From: Nocardia sp. CY41
GTDB lineage: Bacteria; Actinomycetota; Actinomycetes; Mycobacteriales; Mycobacteriaceae
DNA length: 64,000 nt
Direction of reading: 5' to 3'
NCBI RefSeq assembly: GCF_009829325.1
Contig: NZ_VUOS01000005.1
Span: 62,001 to 126,000 of the forward strand
Part shown: piece after piece, positions 28,901 to 40,900 of the stretch
How positions within the stretch are numbered: position 1 is the first letter of the stretch
Layout: the number at the start of each line of letters is the position of its first letter
The notes under the pieces: generated by a model
Seen by the model: the letters and a program-made list of their open reading frames with translations, nothing else
Databases searched by the model: none
Told to the model about the DNA's origin: nothing
Translations under genes and position numbers: made by a program

Positions 28901-31900
28901 TCCGATCGTGAGACCGAGATCCTCCGAATGATCGTGGCGGACATGTACTACACGGAGATTGCCGCAGCGCTGGCGATCACTCCGGCAGCCGCCCGCACGC
29001 ACGCCCAACACATCTACCGCAAGCTTCGGGTAGGCAACCGGGCACAGCTCGCGCAGGCGGCACGGTCCGCCGGGATCGATCTCCGCTTCCCCGACGAGCA
29101 ACCGGAAGCAGCCGCGAGAGAACACCGTCCAGCAACGAGATCTACTACATCGGAGGTGACTCCGCCATCATCTGGCAACCACATCGACCCCGTGGCCATC
29201 TACCTCGACGACGGCGATGAGTCCGAGCCGAGGACGGCCTCATCCTCAGGGACGAGCCGATCCACCTACGAAACAATGCCATTGCCGGAAATTCCGCTCG
29301 AGCCCGCGGACGACATCGAGCTGGTATGGCCTGAGGTTGATTCGCGCGGCTGGTTCGTGGTGCCCGGGACGGGGCCAGACAAGCAGCCTTATCACACCAG
29401 TGACCCCGAAAACGGCGACCCTTTCATCCTGCTCGCCAACGGAAAGTTCGTCACCGCCGACGCCTCGCACGAAGATCTGCTCAGCGCGCTCCTCGCGCAG
29501 GGCGTATCACTGGATGAGATCAGCGGCTTCGGATGGTGGCGGATCAGTGGCCGCGTGAAGGGTCTCGATGCGTTCAGCCAAGGTTTCGAGGAATGGAACG
29601 GGGATCCGATGAACCCCGCTCAGATCCTCGACGCCTTGGAGAACAGCAGAGCCGATCTCAGCGTGTGCGAATTCGACGAACAGTTCGGTTCCGAGCACCA
29701 GGGCCTGATGTGGCGAGGTGCGGCAGCCGAGATGCCCGTCGGACAGATACTCAGCCACGAAGGCGACGCATACAAGCTGCTGTCCGGCTACTCGTCCGCC
29801 GACGACGGCGCGGGTAACCGCCTCATCTTCTGGACCGACCTTGTCGCCTGGGAAGCGACCGCCGAGGGCCAGTCGTTCACCATCCGGGTCAACGCCGCGC
29901 GAAGTGAACCGGCCGAGGGCACGTTCACCGTGCGCGCCGACAGTGACTCTGTCGAAGCGCAGTACACCGCCGTCCGGTTCGGACAGGATCGAGCGCGAGC
30001 ATCTCTCGCGTGGTCGGTCGTGCACGACAAGCTCACCTCCTGGCTCACCGATTCCGGCGCGTCCTGGGCGATGGGCAGCGAGACGGCTCCGACCGAAGAC
30101 ATTTCCGTCGCGGCCGGTCGACCCGCGACAGCGACGGAGTCGGCCCAGCGGTCCGAGCTGATCATTCGTGCCGAGCCCGAGGGGCGATACAGCCCGAACG
30201 CGGCGTCGGAAGCCGCGTCCTGGCTGGCCGAACAGCTCGACGGCCGGCCCACCGAACAAGTGAGCCTCGCGTGCGCCGAACTCACGGCCATGGTGACCGA
30301 CGCCGCCGAACACCGCCGCGGCAGAGTCCACCTCATGGCGGAGACAACCGATGACCGGTTGCACGTGACGCTGCTCGACACGCACGCCGCCTCGATGCCG
30401 CGGAACGCGCGAGGCGGTATCCCGACCCGGTCCGGTCTCGCTGTCCTTCCCGGCCGTGCTGTCGCAGTGGATGATTCGACGCCGATACGCTCCGGCGTCG
30501 AGCTGTTCAAACGCCATGAGGACGGCTGGCACCAAGCCGTATGGTTCGAACTGCGCAAGCCTTACCCGGACCAGAACACAGGGCTGGCCGAAGCACCGCA
30601 ATCGGCGGACGAAACTCTCGGCCCGATCCCGGATATCACCCAGGCGGGACAGCCGGGCCGCAAACCCATTACGCCGCAGCCACGGACCGGAGCCGAGAAC
30701 CTCAGCTCAGCGGAATCCGACAGCCTTTCCGGCCCGGAACAGAACCGGTCCGCACCGACGAACAACCCGCAGGTCGGCAACCGCATCGAACCAGTCGCCA
30801 TCGACCTGCTCCCCGAGCCGCAGCCTGACCAGGCGGGCGACGGGCATCCAGCCGACGCGAATGCACTCCGAGCGAGGCTGGAGTGGTTCCGGCGGAATGC
30901 CGTCGAAGGCGATGCGGCCCTCGCGCGCATCCGGAACGGCATGGGCCGGGCGCATCTGGCACATGACCCGACGGGAAATCGGGCGGACGAGATCATCGAC
31001 GCGTTCCGGGAATACACCAAATTCGCCGGGCCCAACATGCCACTACGCGCAATGGGCCGAAACCTGACGCCGCATCAGCAAGTCGAACTAGCACGGCGGG
31101 AGGTGACTCGGGAGGAGGTCCTCGCGGCCGGAGCAAGCCTCGGTTGGCCGGCAGCTCGGTTCCGGGAGGAAGCCGGCATCATTGCCGCCCAGATCAACCG
31201 GATGGACTGGGCATTCCGGAACGCCCTTCCATCCACCGGACCGGTCACGATGATTCGAAAGCTGGACGATCTCGTGCGGGTCTTCGGTCGCACCGACAAC
31301 TTGCTCGGTTACCGATCGACCAACTCCGGTTACACGTCGCTTTCACTGTCGGATGAGGTGTTCGCGGACCAGGATGTCGAGGTCATCGTCTACGCGGATG
31401 CCGGATCGGCGCTGATCGCCGTGGAGTCGGTTTCGGCAATGGATACCGCGCACGAGGGTGAGTACCGCGAACGAGAAATCATCGCCCCGCGGGGATCGAC
31501 TCTCGTATTGCTCACCGAGCCGACCGAAGTCGACGGCAAAATAAGACTCGAAGCCGAACTGGTCACCGGGTTCCACAAGGATGCGCCCCAACCACGCCCG
31601 TATCCGACGGAATTTCAACCCGCCACAGTCGAACCGACTCCCGACTCCCGCTGGGCCTTCGGCACCGACGAGGGCGAGGAAGGATCCACGCTTCCAGCTG
31701 ATCCACACCCCACCCCACCGGAGAACGAGCACGCGGCGCGGGCAATCGACGCACTGCGCCATCAGTTCGGGGAGCACGCGACACTGTCGTCGCTGGTCGA
31801 GCGCGTCGACCCCGATGAGGTAGTCGATGCCGCCCGGGCCCGCGCCAGAAGGAATGCGCGCTGGTGGTTCTCGCTGTCCACCGAAGAGCAGGCGGGGATG

Positions 31901-34900
31901 GTGGCTGTACATCCCGCCCTGATCGGCAATACCGACGGCATCCCGTACTCGGTACGTGATTACGCCAATCGCCGGTCGATCACCCGGCAGCTCACGCAAC
32001 TGCGCCGGAACACCGGGAATCGCGAACTCACCACCGCGGAGAAGGCGCGTCTGCTCAACCTGGAGACCACTCGGGATCAACTGGCCGAAATCGACCGCCG
32101 CGTCGAGGACTTCGGATCGCCGCCGGTACAACTCCTCGCCTACGACGCCGAGAAGTACGACGGCAACGGCCGGATCTCCGTCTCCATCGGAGACGCCGAC
32201 GAAGCGACGAACGTCACCCGCCATGTCGGCGGCTTCGGTACCACGCTGCGGTCACTGCTGTACCGATACGGGTTCGCGGGTGCGCAATACGAGATGACCT
32301 CACGGTATGCACCCGAAGAGACCGTGGCGGCCATCATCGATATCGGCTACGAACACCCGACCAAACTGCTGAAGGGAACGGTGCCGGTTCTCCCGTTCGA
32401 TCCCGTCTATCACCGGTTCGCCGAAGTCGGTGGCTATGTCGTGGCGCGAGATACCGCGTCATACAACAGCACTCGCGAGGCATTGGCCGAACATCGGGGC
32501 AGCGCGCTGCCACGGCTGCACACTCTGCTCGGACACAGCTACGGCTCCACGACCGTGTGCTACGCGGGCCGGGACGCTCGGCTGGCCGGCGAGATCGATC
32601 AGGTGGTTCTGACGGCCTCCCCGGGCGCGGGCCCGATGACTCGGGCTACCGACTTCGGTATCGGGGCCGAGGACGTCTACGTGCTGACGGCGACCCGTGA
32701 TCCCATCACCTGGCTCGGCGCCACCACTCCCGACCGGCGCGGCCGATTCCTCAACCGCGGTCTGGGACCGGATCCGGCCGGCGAGTCCTGGGGAGCGGTG
32801 CGGGTCACCGCGGAGCCACCGAAGACACCGGAGTTCCGCACGCGCATGCAGGTCCATCAGGGTTACAACTCGTATGCCGATATCGAGGCCCGGGTGCCGA
32901 CCGAGTCGCTGGACAATATCGGCCTGATCACCGCGGGCCGTGGCGCCGAGGCCACCCGCGCCGAACATCGACCGGCCGATGCGGGCCGCGGTCCGGCGCT
33001 TCATGTCACCGATCCGGAACGCCGGCGGGCCGCCCGCACCCGCGCACTGAACGATGGCTTCGCTCCGGCGGAGGCTGCCGAAATCGAGCAGCTCATCGCC
33101 GAACTGCTGACCTACCGCGACAAGTACGGTAATCGTCCGTTCGCCTACCTCGAGAACATGCCGATTCCCAGCGCCGCCGAACCGTCCGGGCCGGATTGGG
33201 TCGCCAACCGCGGGCCGTGGTTCCGGGCGCTGCGCAAGGGCGACCTCGCCGCGCTGCGAACCATAGAACTCACCGCCAAGGATCTCTTCGAACTGAAGCG
33301 CTTGCTGCGACGTTCCCCCATCTACCTGACGCTCGCGCTGGTCGTCGCTACCGGTTTGAAAGCCGAACAGCTGCTGGGTATTTCCGACCCGGGGCCGCTG
33401 TTGTTCAAGCAGGAGAAGCGAATACAGGGCAACGAGACGATCGTCGTCTGGAAGTTCCGAACCATGCCGGAGGACGAGCCGGAAGGCCCCACCAGCAGCG
33501 CCGCCATCGATCGGGCCATGCCGTTCCAGCGGTACCTGCGTGACACATCGCTCGATGAGCTGCCGCAACTGCTGTCGATCGCGACGGGAACCATGTCCTA
33601 CCTGGCGGGCAGACCGATGCTCGACGGCGACCGTGTCCAGATGCGGAAAGTGCTCACACCCGAGGAATACGAATTCTGGGAGCAGCACCGCAAGAACGAT
33701 TTGTGGTCGGCGCTGCACTTCCCCGGCTGCCGCGGTTTCGACCGCGAGTCGCCGGAGTATCTGCGCACCAGATATCTCGCGGCCCGACTCTATTCGATGA
33801 TCGGAAGCCGGTCGGTCGACGAGTACATGCTCGGGGTGATCGACCGGTACCTGCTCGGCATGGTCGGCAGCCAGGGCCGAGTACTGATACAGAAGCTCGC
33901 CGCCCACCTGCATGGCCGTTTCCTCTCCAGCCCCGGCGCAAGTACGGAGACGACCGATGCCGCGGCACAACCGTCGCCCGACGCCGAACCCACGCACTCC
34001 CCTGATGGTGACACCGATCGACCGGCCGTGGACAGCGGCGCGGCGCAACCGTCACCCACCGCGGCGGAGCCCGCGCCCGACGACCCGCTGCTCGAGCGGA
34101 TCCGCGGCATCAACCCACTGCGCAAAGGGGACAACAGCGCCGAGTGCACCATCGCCGCAGACCTCCGGCTCAGCGGCCGGCCCGACATCGTCGCCGAACC
34201 GTCGACCACAGGACGAGCACCCGGTGACGACAACCGATCCCGCATCCGGTTCGTCCAGGCCCACTATGACACGACGTTCCAGCACGTCGAGAGCTGGAAC
34301 GACCTCGAACAGCAACTCCTCGACGCCGGCCACCTGGCACGCGGCATCATCGCCTACCGCCACCAACCTTTCGGAGGTCCGCAAGGCCACACCGTCAACG
34401 TCGTCAACTACCACGGCAGCATCCGCTATGTCGACGGACAATCCGGCCGAGACGTCACCAAGACCATCCACGCACTGACCAACCGACTCACGTTACCCGC
34501 GAGCCATCGCAACCGACCTCCGGATATCGACGCCCACTTCCTCCGCACCGACGGCCACTACACCGGGTCCCGACCGGGCGCACCTGGCGTAGCGACGCCC
34601 GTCCCTGGCCCGCCCACGGTCGATGAGCCCGCCCGCGGGCCCGGGGACTCCGACCGGGACCCGCAAGGTTCGCCGGGATCCCGAATTTCCTCGAGCACGT
34701 CGAGCACCCGCGGTAACACAAAGACCCCCGGCAACAGCGTCGACCCCGTCGCGATCGACCTCGACGACGAAGACACCGAGGACGATAATTCTGCCGAAGG
34801 TCCGCCGGCCGACGGTCCGGTGAATCCGCTCGACGGCGCTCAGGTGGTACGGCTGATCCTCGATGGCCCGTCGGTACCGGTGCAATGGCAACCGGCCACC

Positions 34901-37900
34901 CAGCTGCCGGACAGTGTGCTGCTCGCCTCGGCCGTCGAGCAGGATGTCGACCTCGACGCGATCCGTCGGAGGTGGGAAGAACTCCTGGAGGAGTATCCGG
35001 GATCGGGGTGGCGTATGGGCGGAGGGCTGTTGTTCCGTGGCGACACACGTCCGCGCAGGGACCTGTGGGCGGACGGGTTCCTACCGCTGTCACAGCGCGA
35101 CGGCAGGGTTGTCTACACGACGGTGCGGGTGAATCGGTCTGCCGATTACGGCGAATCGGTGCTGGTGGACGACGACACCTCGGAGTGGACCCTCGTCCAT
35201 CAGATCTACGTCATCGACGCGCCCGGCGGATTCGGAGTGGTGGACGAGAACGGCGGTGTCGTCTCCGTGCACTGGCCGGGAGGCCTGCGTAGCGATCGCG
35301 TCATGGGCTGTTTCGAGATCCCCGCGCAAATCTGGCGGGGCGATTTCGCCGCCCTTGCCGACGAATTACCGCGGTACTGGCGCCCCAACCCTGGATACTT
35401 GCCGGACGGCCCCACCGATACAGGGACGACTCCCGGCACCCCCCAAGATCCCGTCGCGATCGACCTCGGCCCCTACGACGACGACTCCGCGGGCCACGAT
35501 GTCGTCGTTCCCGGGCACGCCACCGGTACCCCGGCCGGGGTTGCCGAGCTGGTGGGCGAGGATCTGTCGTTTCGCGGTGATGTCGCAGAACGGCTTTTCG
35601 CACAGCACATCCCGGACGGTGAGCCGCCGGTGACGACGACTCGTGCCGCTTGGGAACGGGATGTCCGCCGTGCGGTGCGCGGTGCGGAGGCGAGACTCGC
35701 GGGCCTACGCCCCGGCCCGGGGCCCGAATCGGGATCGGGCTTGCTCGGCCTGCCGCCGTTGTCCGAGATGTTCTGGTCACGAGAAGATCCGGTGGACGAC
35801 GGCGCGCAGCCTGTCGGCCTGTACAGCCCGCCGATACTCGACGGCCACGTCCGGGACAGCGCACAGGCGGGATCGCATGGCAATCACACCGCATTCGGCC
35901 CACCCGCCTGGGTGTACGCGGCATTCGCCGTCCGCAATCCCTGGCCGCCCGAGGTACGGCCGCAGGTGCTCAACTGGTGCATGCAGCAGATTCGGCAACG
36001 GCACTACGGCGCTGCGGAAGCCGACTTCCACCGCTACCTTGCGGTCGAAGCACGAATCGCGGCCATCCGCCAGGCACTCCACGCGCCCACGGACATCGCT
36101 ACCGACCCCGGCCGGTCCACCGATCTGGTGTCGGCGTTTTCCACGAACCTCGCCTTCGTGCGCCGCGAAGCGGCCATCGGCCGGGCCCTCCTGAATCGTG
36201 GGAAGCTCAGCGCCGGGTCCGCGTACGTGGACGCCCTGCGTCGGACAACGGCACATCGACCGGTACCCGAGGACGAAGGTCAGCGTGTGCTCGAAGCCTT
36301 CGCGAGCCACCTGTCCCGGGGACGGCCGTCGAACCTCTACGCCTATATGACACCGGCACTCGATGAGCCGCTCCCACCGCGGCTCGGGTCTTCGATTCGA
36401 AGATTGCTGGAAAACCGACAGCAGGTCGAGTTGAGCATCGCTATCCGGCCTCCGGCGACACAGACACAGCGCAGAACACACAGACTGAACGTGACCGGCG
36501 CCGCCTACGAGCCGGACCCCGCCCGCGAGGGGGCGGTACGCCTCCGCATGCACGCCGCGGTAATGATCGATCAAGCTGAATTCGGCGATATAGAACTTAT
36601 TTTTGGGCTCGATGCCTCCGGAATCGTTACGGCTTACGTCGAGCCCGGCCCGGCCGGCGACTTCCTACCGGAGTATCGGTCCGCTCGGGGCGACACAGGA
36701 CGAGGGTCGTTCCTCGACTTGGTTCGGCACTTCGTGCGCGGCGCCGGCGCCGATGTGCTGCAGGTGAAGGTGGCCGACGACGCGGGCGCCGCGGAACTGC
36801 ACGGTCGCGACCTGCTGTCGCGAGCGGGCCTCGCACCGGTCGAGAACGCGCCGCAGTGGCTGAGCGAACGCTGTGGACCACCGGCGGTCGCGGCCGACCC
36901 TGTCCCGTCGGGCCTGGATCGACGACTCACTCGCGAGCAGGTGCTCGGGTTGATGGAACAGGTCCGTGTGACCTCGCCGCACGAATCCGAAAACCAATGC
37001 GGTGTCTGGCATCTGCCGCTACCCGCCGGACCGGGTGCGACCTCGGTACCGATGGTGACGGTCCGGGTGTACCTGGACGAGGCGGAGCGTTTGGGCTTCG
37101 ATCTGGACTCGCTGGCCGTGCCGGCGGCGGAAGCGTCGGACCTGTTCCACCAGGCCGGGGTGCGGGGCCCGCGGCTGCTCTATGACTCCGAGTCGTCGCC
37201 GATGGCGATGGATTTCAAGACCCGCGTGACGATTCACGAGCACATCGCGGGCGATGAAGTCCTGCCGGACGAGGGTTGGGACCGCACAACCGAGGACGTC
37301 TTCCTCGAGTTGTCTCGACTACATGGCTTGTCCTCCACTCCCCACACGAAGTATCGATGGGACCGGGAGCAAGGACACCGTGTGCTGGAACTGGAGCGCG
37401 GCGACTTCGACCACAGGCTGGACACGCTGATCGGCGGCGTCCCGCTCTTCGTCTTGTGGCAGCCGACGCTCCTCAACGAGGGCAGCGAGCTGATGGGCTT
37501 CACGCACGGCAACCCGATCCGCCGCAAGATGCGGCGCGGCGCCGACGGCCGCATCGGGTTCACCGATTCGAAACTCGCGCAATACGCGCCCATCGCATGG
37601 GATTGGGCCCGGTATTACCTCGTCAACGACTGGGCCGACGACGCCGAACGACGTGCTGTGCACTCCGAAATCCGCACGATTCTGCAATACCGATACGGAG
37701 ACGGTGTCGGTGACGAATTGGTAGCGGACTTCGAGCGCTACGTGCTGCTGGAGGCGCGCAAGTCGATCATCGGCGACGCCTACCGGCTACCCAAGAAGAT
37801 CGCCACAGGGTTCGCGACCATCGAGGAGGTGCTTCCGGACTTCTACCGGAACGTCGCCCTCGTCCGCCGCGCCGCCGGGCAGGACCCCATCTCCGAGGAG

Positions 37901-40900
37901 GCGGTTTACGATCTGCTGGCGGAATGGGCGCTACGTGAGCTGGAATTGCTGGACACGCCCGCCACCGCGGCGACTACCTGGGAGATTCCGCCCGTTCACG
38001 CGACGGAACCACGCCGGTGGATGCGGCGGATGCTGCACGCGGCTGTCAGGGAGCTCGGTGCCGGTTACCACGATGTGGACGAGTCGGCGGCACTGGCCGC
38101 CGTCCAACGCTGGGACGGACCGCCACGGCTGGAGCCGGTCAGGCTGCGGTGGCTGGGCTCTTCGGACAGCGTCATGGCCGTCGTCACAGCTGCGGTCGTG
38201 GAAGGCACGCGCGTCCGCGGCGAGGTCTATTTCACCTTTTCCTGGGATGCTTCCAACCGGCTCGTCGCAGACTGCGTCGGCGACCTCGGCCAGAAGGTCG
38301 AACCTCTCGTGCTCGACTTCGTTCGTGACGCGGGCGCGGACCGGCTCCGGGTGACGTTGGTCAGCGACTGGCCGGCTGCGGCTCGGGCCGGATTCGACTG
38401 GAATAGGGAGCATCTCGGCGAGAAGGAAGCGATCCGCAACGCCCTGTGCGACGCCATAGACGACCTCGAACGGCGCGAGCCGACCGTCCCGCCCGGCGTC
38501 GCAGAAATAGGCCGAAGGTTGCGGGCAGGTGACCTCCCTACGCCGAAGGAACTGTGGGATGCCGGGCTGATCGAGGCCGGTGTGCCGCTAGAGGAGATCG
38601 CCGCGCCGTGGGCCGGGTGCATCGACCTGGCCGACGCACCCGCTGCCACGGACCTCGGATGGAGCCAACCCGAAGCGCGGCCGGTCGTAGCCATCCCCAC
38701 GGACCCGCCCGCACAGGAAACCTTGCTGGACAACATGAAGCGCGAAGGCCGCGGCACACTGAACTCGAAGGTTGCCGCCAGGCAGATCCTGCGGGCCCGA
38801 CTCCGAGCACCCGACTACGAGGGAAACAACAAGCGGGCGTGGCGCTACCGAGACGACAACGGCAACCGGATAGTCGTGCACCAGATTCTGCCGACGACCA
38901 CAGGTGAAAAAGACCTCACCCGCAACCCCGATCCGTCGCATCGGAATGTCCGCTGGTTCCATTGGCTTCCGTTCGATGCACCCGATGCCGTGCAGCTTGC
39001 CGGAACTGTGACCGATGTCCCGGCGCGGGTATACCGGTGGCGCGATTACTACGTGGAGGAGTATGCCGACGGACGCACCCCGGAGCCGGATGATCCGAAC
39101 TGGGAGCTGATCTTGAACAAGATGTTCGAGGCGAAGCGACGTCTGCTGAATGTGCAGCTACCCCCGCATCTGCAGGTGCGGCCGGTGACCGAACACCTCC
39201 ACCTCTATCTGGATCAGCAGCGCCGCAACTACCGTCGCCGCGCGCCCTGGCTGGATCGGCTGTTCCGCCTCGCCCCGCATCAGGCTTGGTCGCCGGAGAC
39301 CGACGACGCGATTTGGCGGCCGAGCCTCAATCACAACGACATGACGCTCAGCAACCTGCGAATCGACGACGAGAACGACACCGCGACGCTGATCGATTGG
39401 GACAATGCCGCCGTCACCCATCCGCTGTGGGATTACGTGACGATGCTGTGGTCGAACTGGCCGCCGGAGATCGCCGAGCAGGTCGAGAACAAGATCAGAG
39501 CCGAGGTCCGCGACCTCGAGGCCAACGGGCTGGTCGGACCGGGCGCCGAAGCGGAACTGGATCGGCTGCTGACAATGGGATGCCTCGACTCGCTCTACGC
39601 CGATTCGCGCAATTTCGTCCAGCAGATCGCGGAGGATGCCGGCAAGGCCGACCGGCTCACCGGAAGGTTCTACTCCGACTATCGACGGCTGTGCCGCCTG
39701 CGCGGATGGGAGCCGGAGTCGCCGGATGTCGTTCGCACGCTGATGCTGGAAGCGGTGAACGAGGTGCGCACGAGGCAGGGGCTGCCGCCGCTGCCGAATG
39801 AGCCTGCGGCGCAGCCGAGTCGGCAGGCCCCCTCATCCGCGGAACGTCCGGAGGCTGTCGCATCCACGGCACGCCCGCATGCGGTTCTGCCGGCCGCCGA
39901 GGTCGCAGGCGACACCGAACTGCGGGCTGTCGTGAACGGTCTGCTGGATCGACGGTACGGTCCTCGCGACTACGCCGTGACACCGACCGCCGCACGGTAC
40001 ACCGACAACGCCGGGAATCGGTGCCTGACCGTATCGGCCACCATTGTCGCCGGGGGCACGTGGCGCGTCGGCGAATCGGGCGACATGCGTTTCCATGTCA
40101 GCCAGGGCGGAGTCGCCGAGGGCCTACCGGGCGTCGATGAAGCGGGCGATATGCGTTTCCATGTTCGCCGAGACGAAGATGGCCAGTTCACGGTGACTTT
40201 CGACCACCTGGTGGTCGATCCGGCCTTCGCGGGCGGGCACTTCGCGCAGCACTTCGTTCCGCAACTGCGCCAGTGTGTCGGCACGGATGGCCGGGTCATC
40301 GTGCCCGTCAACGGCCCGACCGGCTTCACAATCGCGGCACAGCACAGTCTTCGGCTGGATTCCGATCCGGACCATCTGGCCGAATCGCGGGAGAGCACGG
40401 CGCACCTGCTGAGCACCGACCCGCGGGAACTCATCGCCGACCCGATGCTCGACCGGTTCGACCGGCCCGCCGAGGCACGACCGACCTTCCCGGAGCTGGC
40501 CGCGTATCTCGAGCCGTCCGCACAGCAGTGGCCGCAAGACCGCCGGTGGTGGGGCGTGCTGGACGGTGCGTCCACGGACGCTTCCGATCCACTCCCCGGC
40601 GCGGCTCCGCGACCGACAGCCCGGATGGCGTCCCTCGGTGCCGAGACCGAGGATCCCGCATTGACCGGAACCGACATCGAACTTCTCACCACGCTGTTCC
40701 GCAATCGAGCCCACTTCGCCGGGAATCATCACGGGGTCTGGATCTTCGAGCTCAACGGCCGGAAGGTTGTCATCCGGGCGTCGATCAATACGCCGAATCC
40801 CAATTTCGATCCCCGGATCGGCCTCACGTTCGGGGAATCCGCCGCGGTCCGGCTGTGCCGGAAGGCCGGTGTCCGGGTACCGGCGCTGTATCACGTCGGC

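Larger units (their letters stand above)
11918..35467 (+). repeat. Thirteen dispersed copies of the DPVAIDL linker motif
   Basis: The heptapeptide DPVAIDL, or a one- or two-residue variant, starts at 11918, 15986 (DPVALAL), 16463, 18137 (DPVAIDF), 20246, 21488 (DTVAIDL), 22403, 25397, 27245, 29186 (DPVAIYL), 30788 (EPVAIDL), 34742 and 35447, all in frame. Most copies are preceded by a Pro/Ser/Thr-rich run, often with N/R-I or R-G just before the motif. An acidic run such as DPDEP or DDDTEPE usually follows. Each copy falls between recognisable domains, so the motif marks module borders. It is absent from the N-terminal 10.9 kb and from the C-terminal kinase array. Confidence 0.9.
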
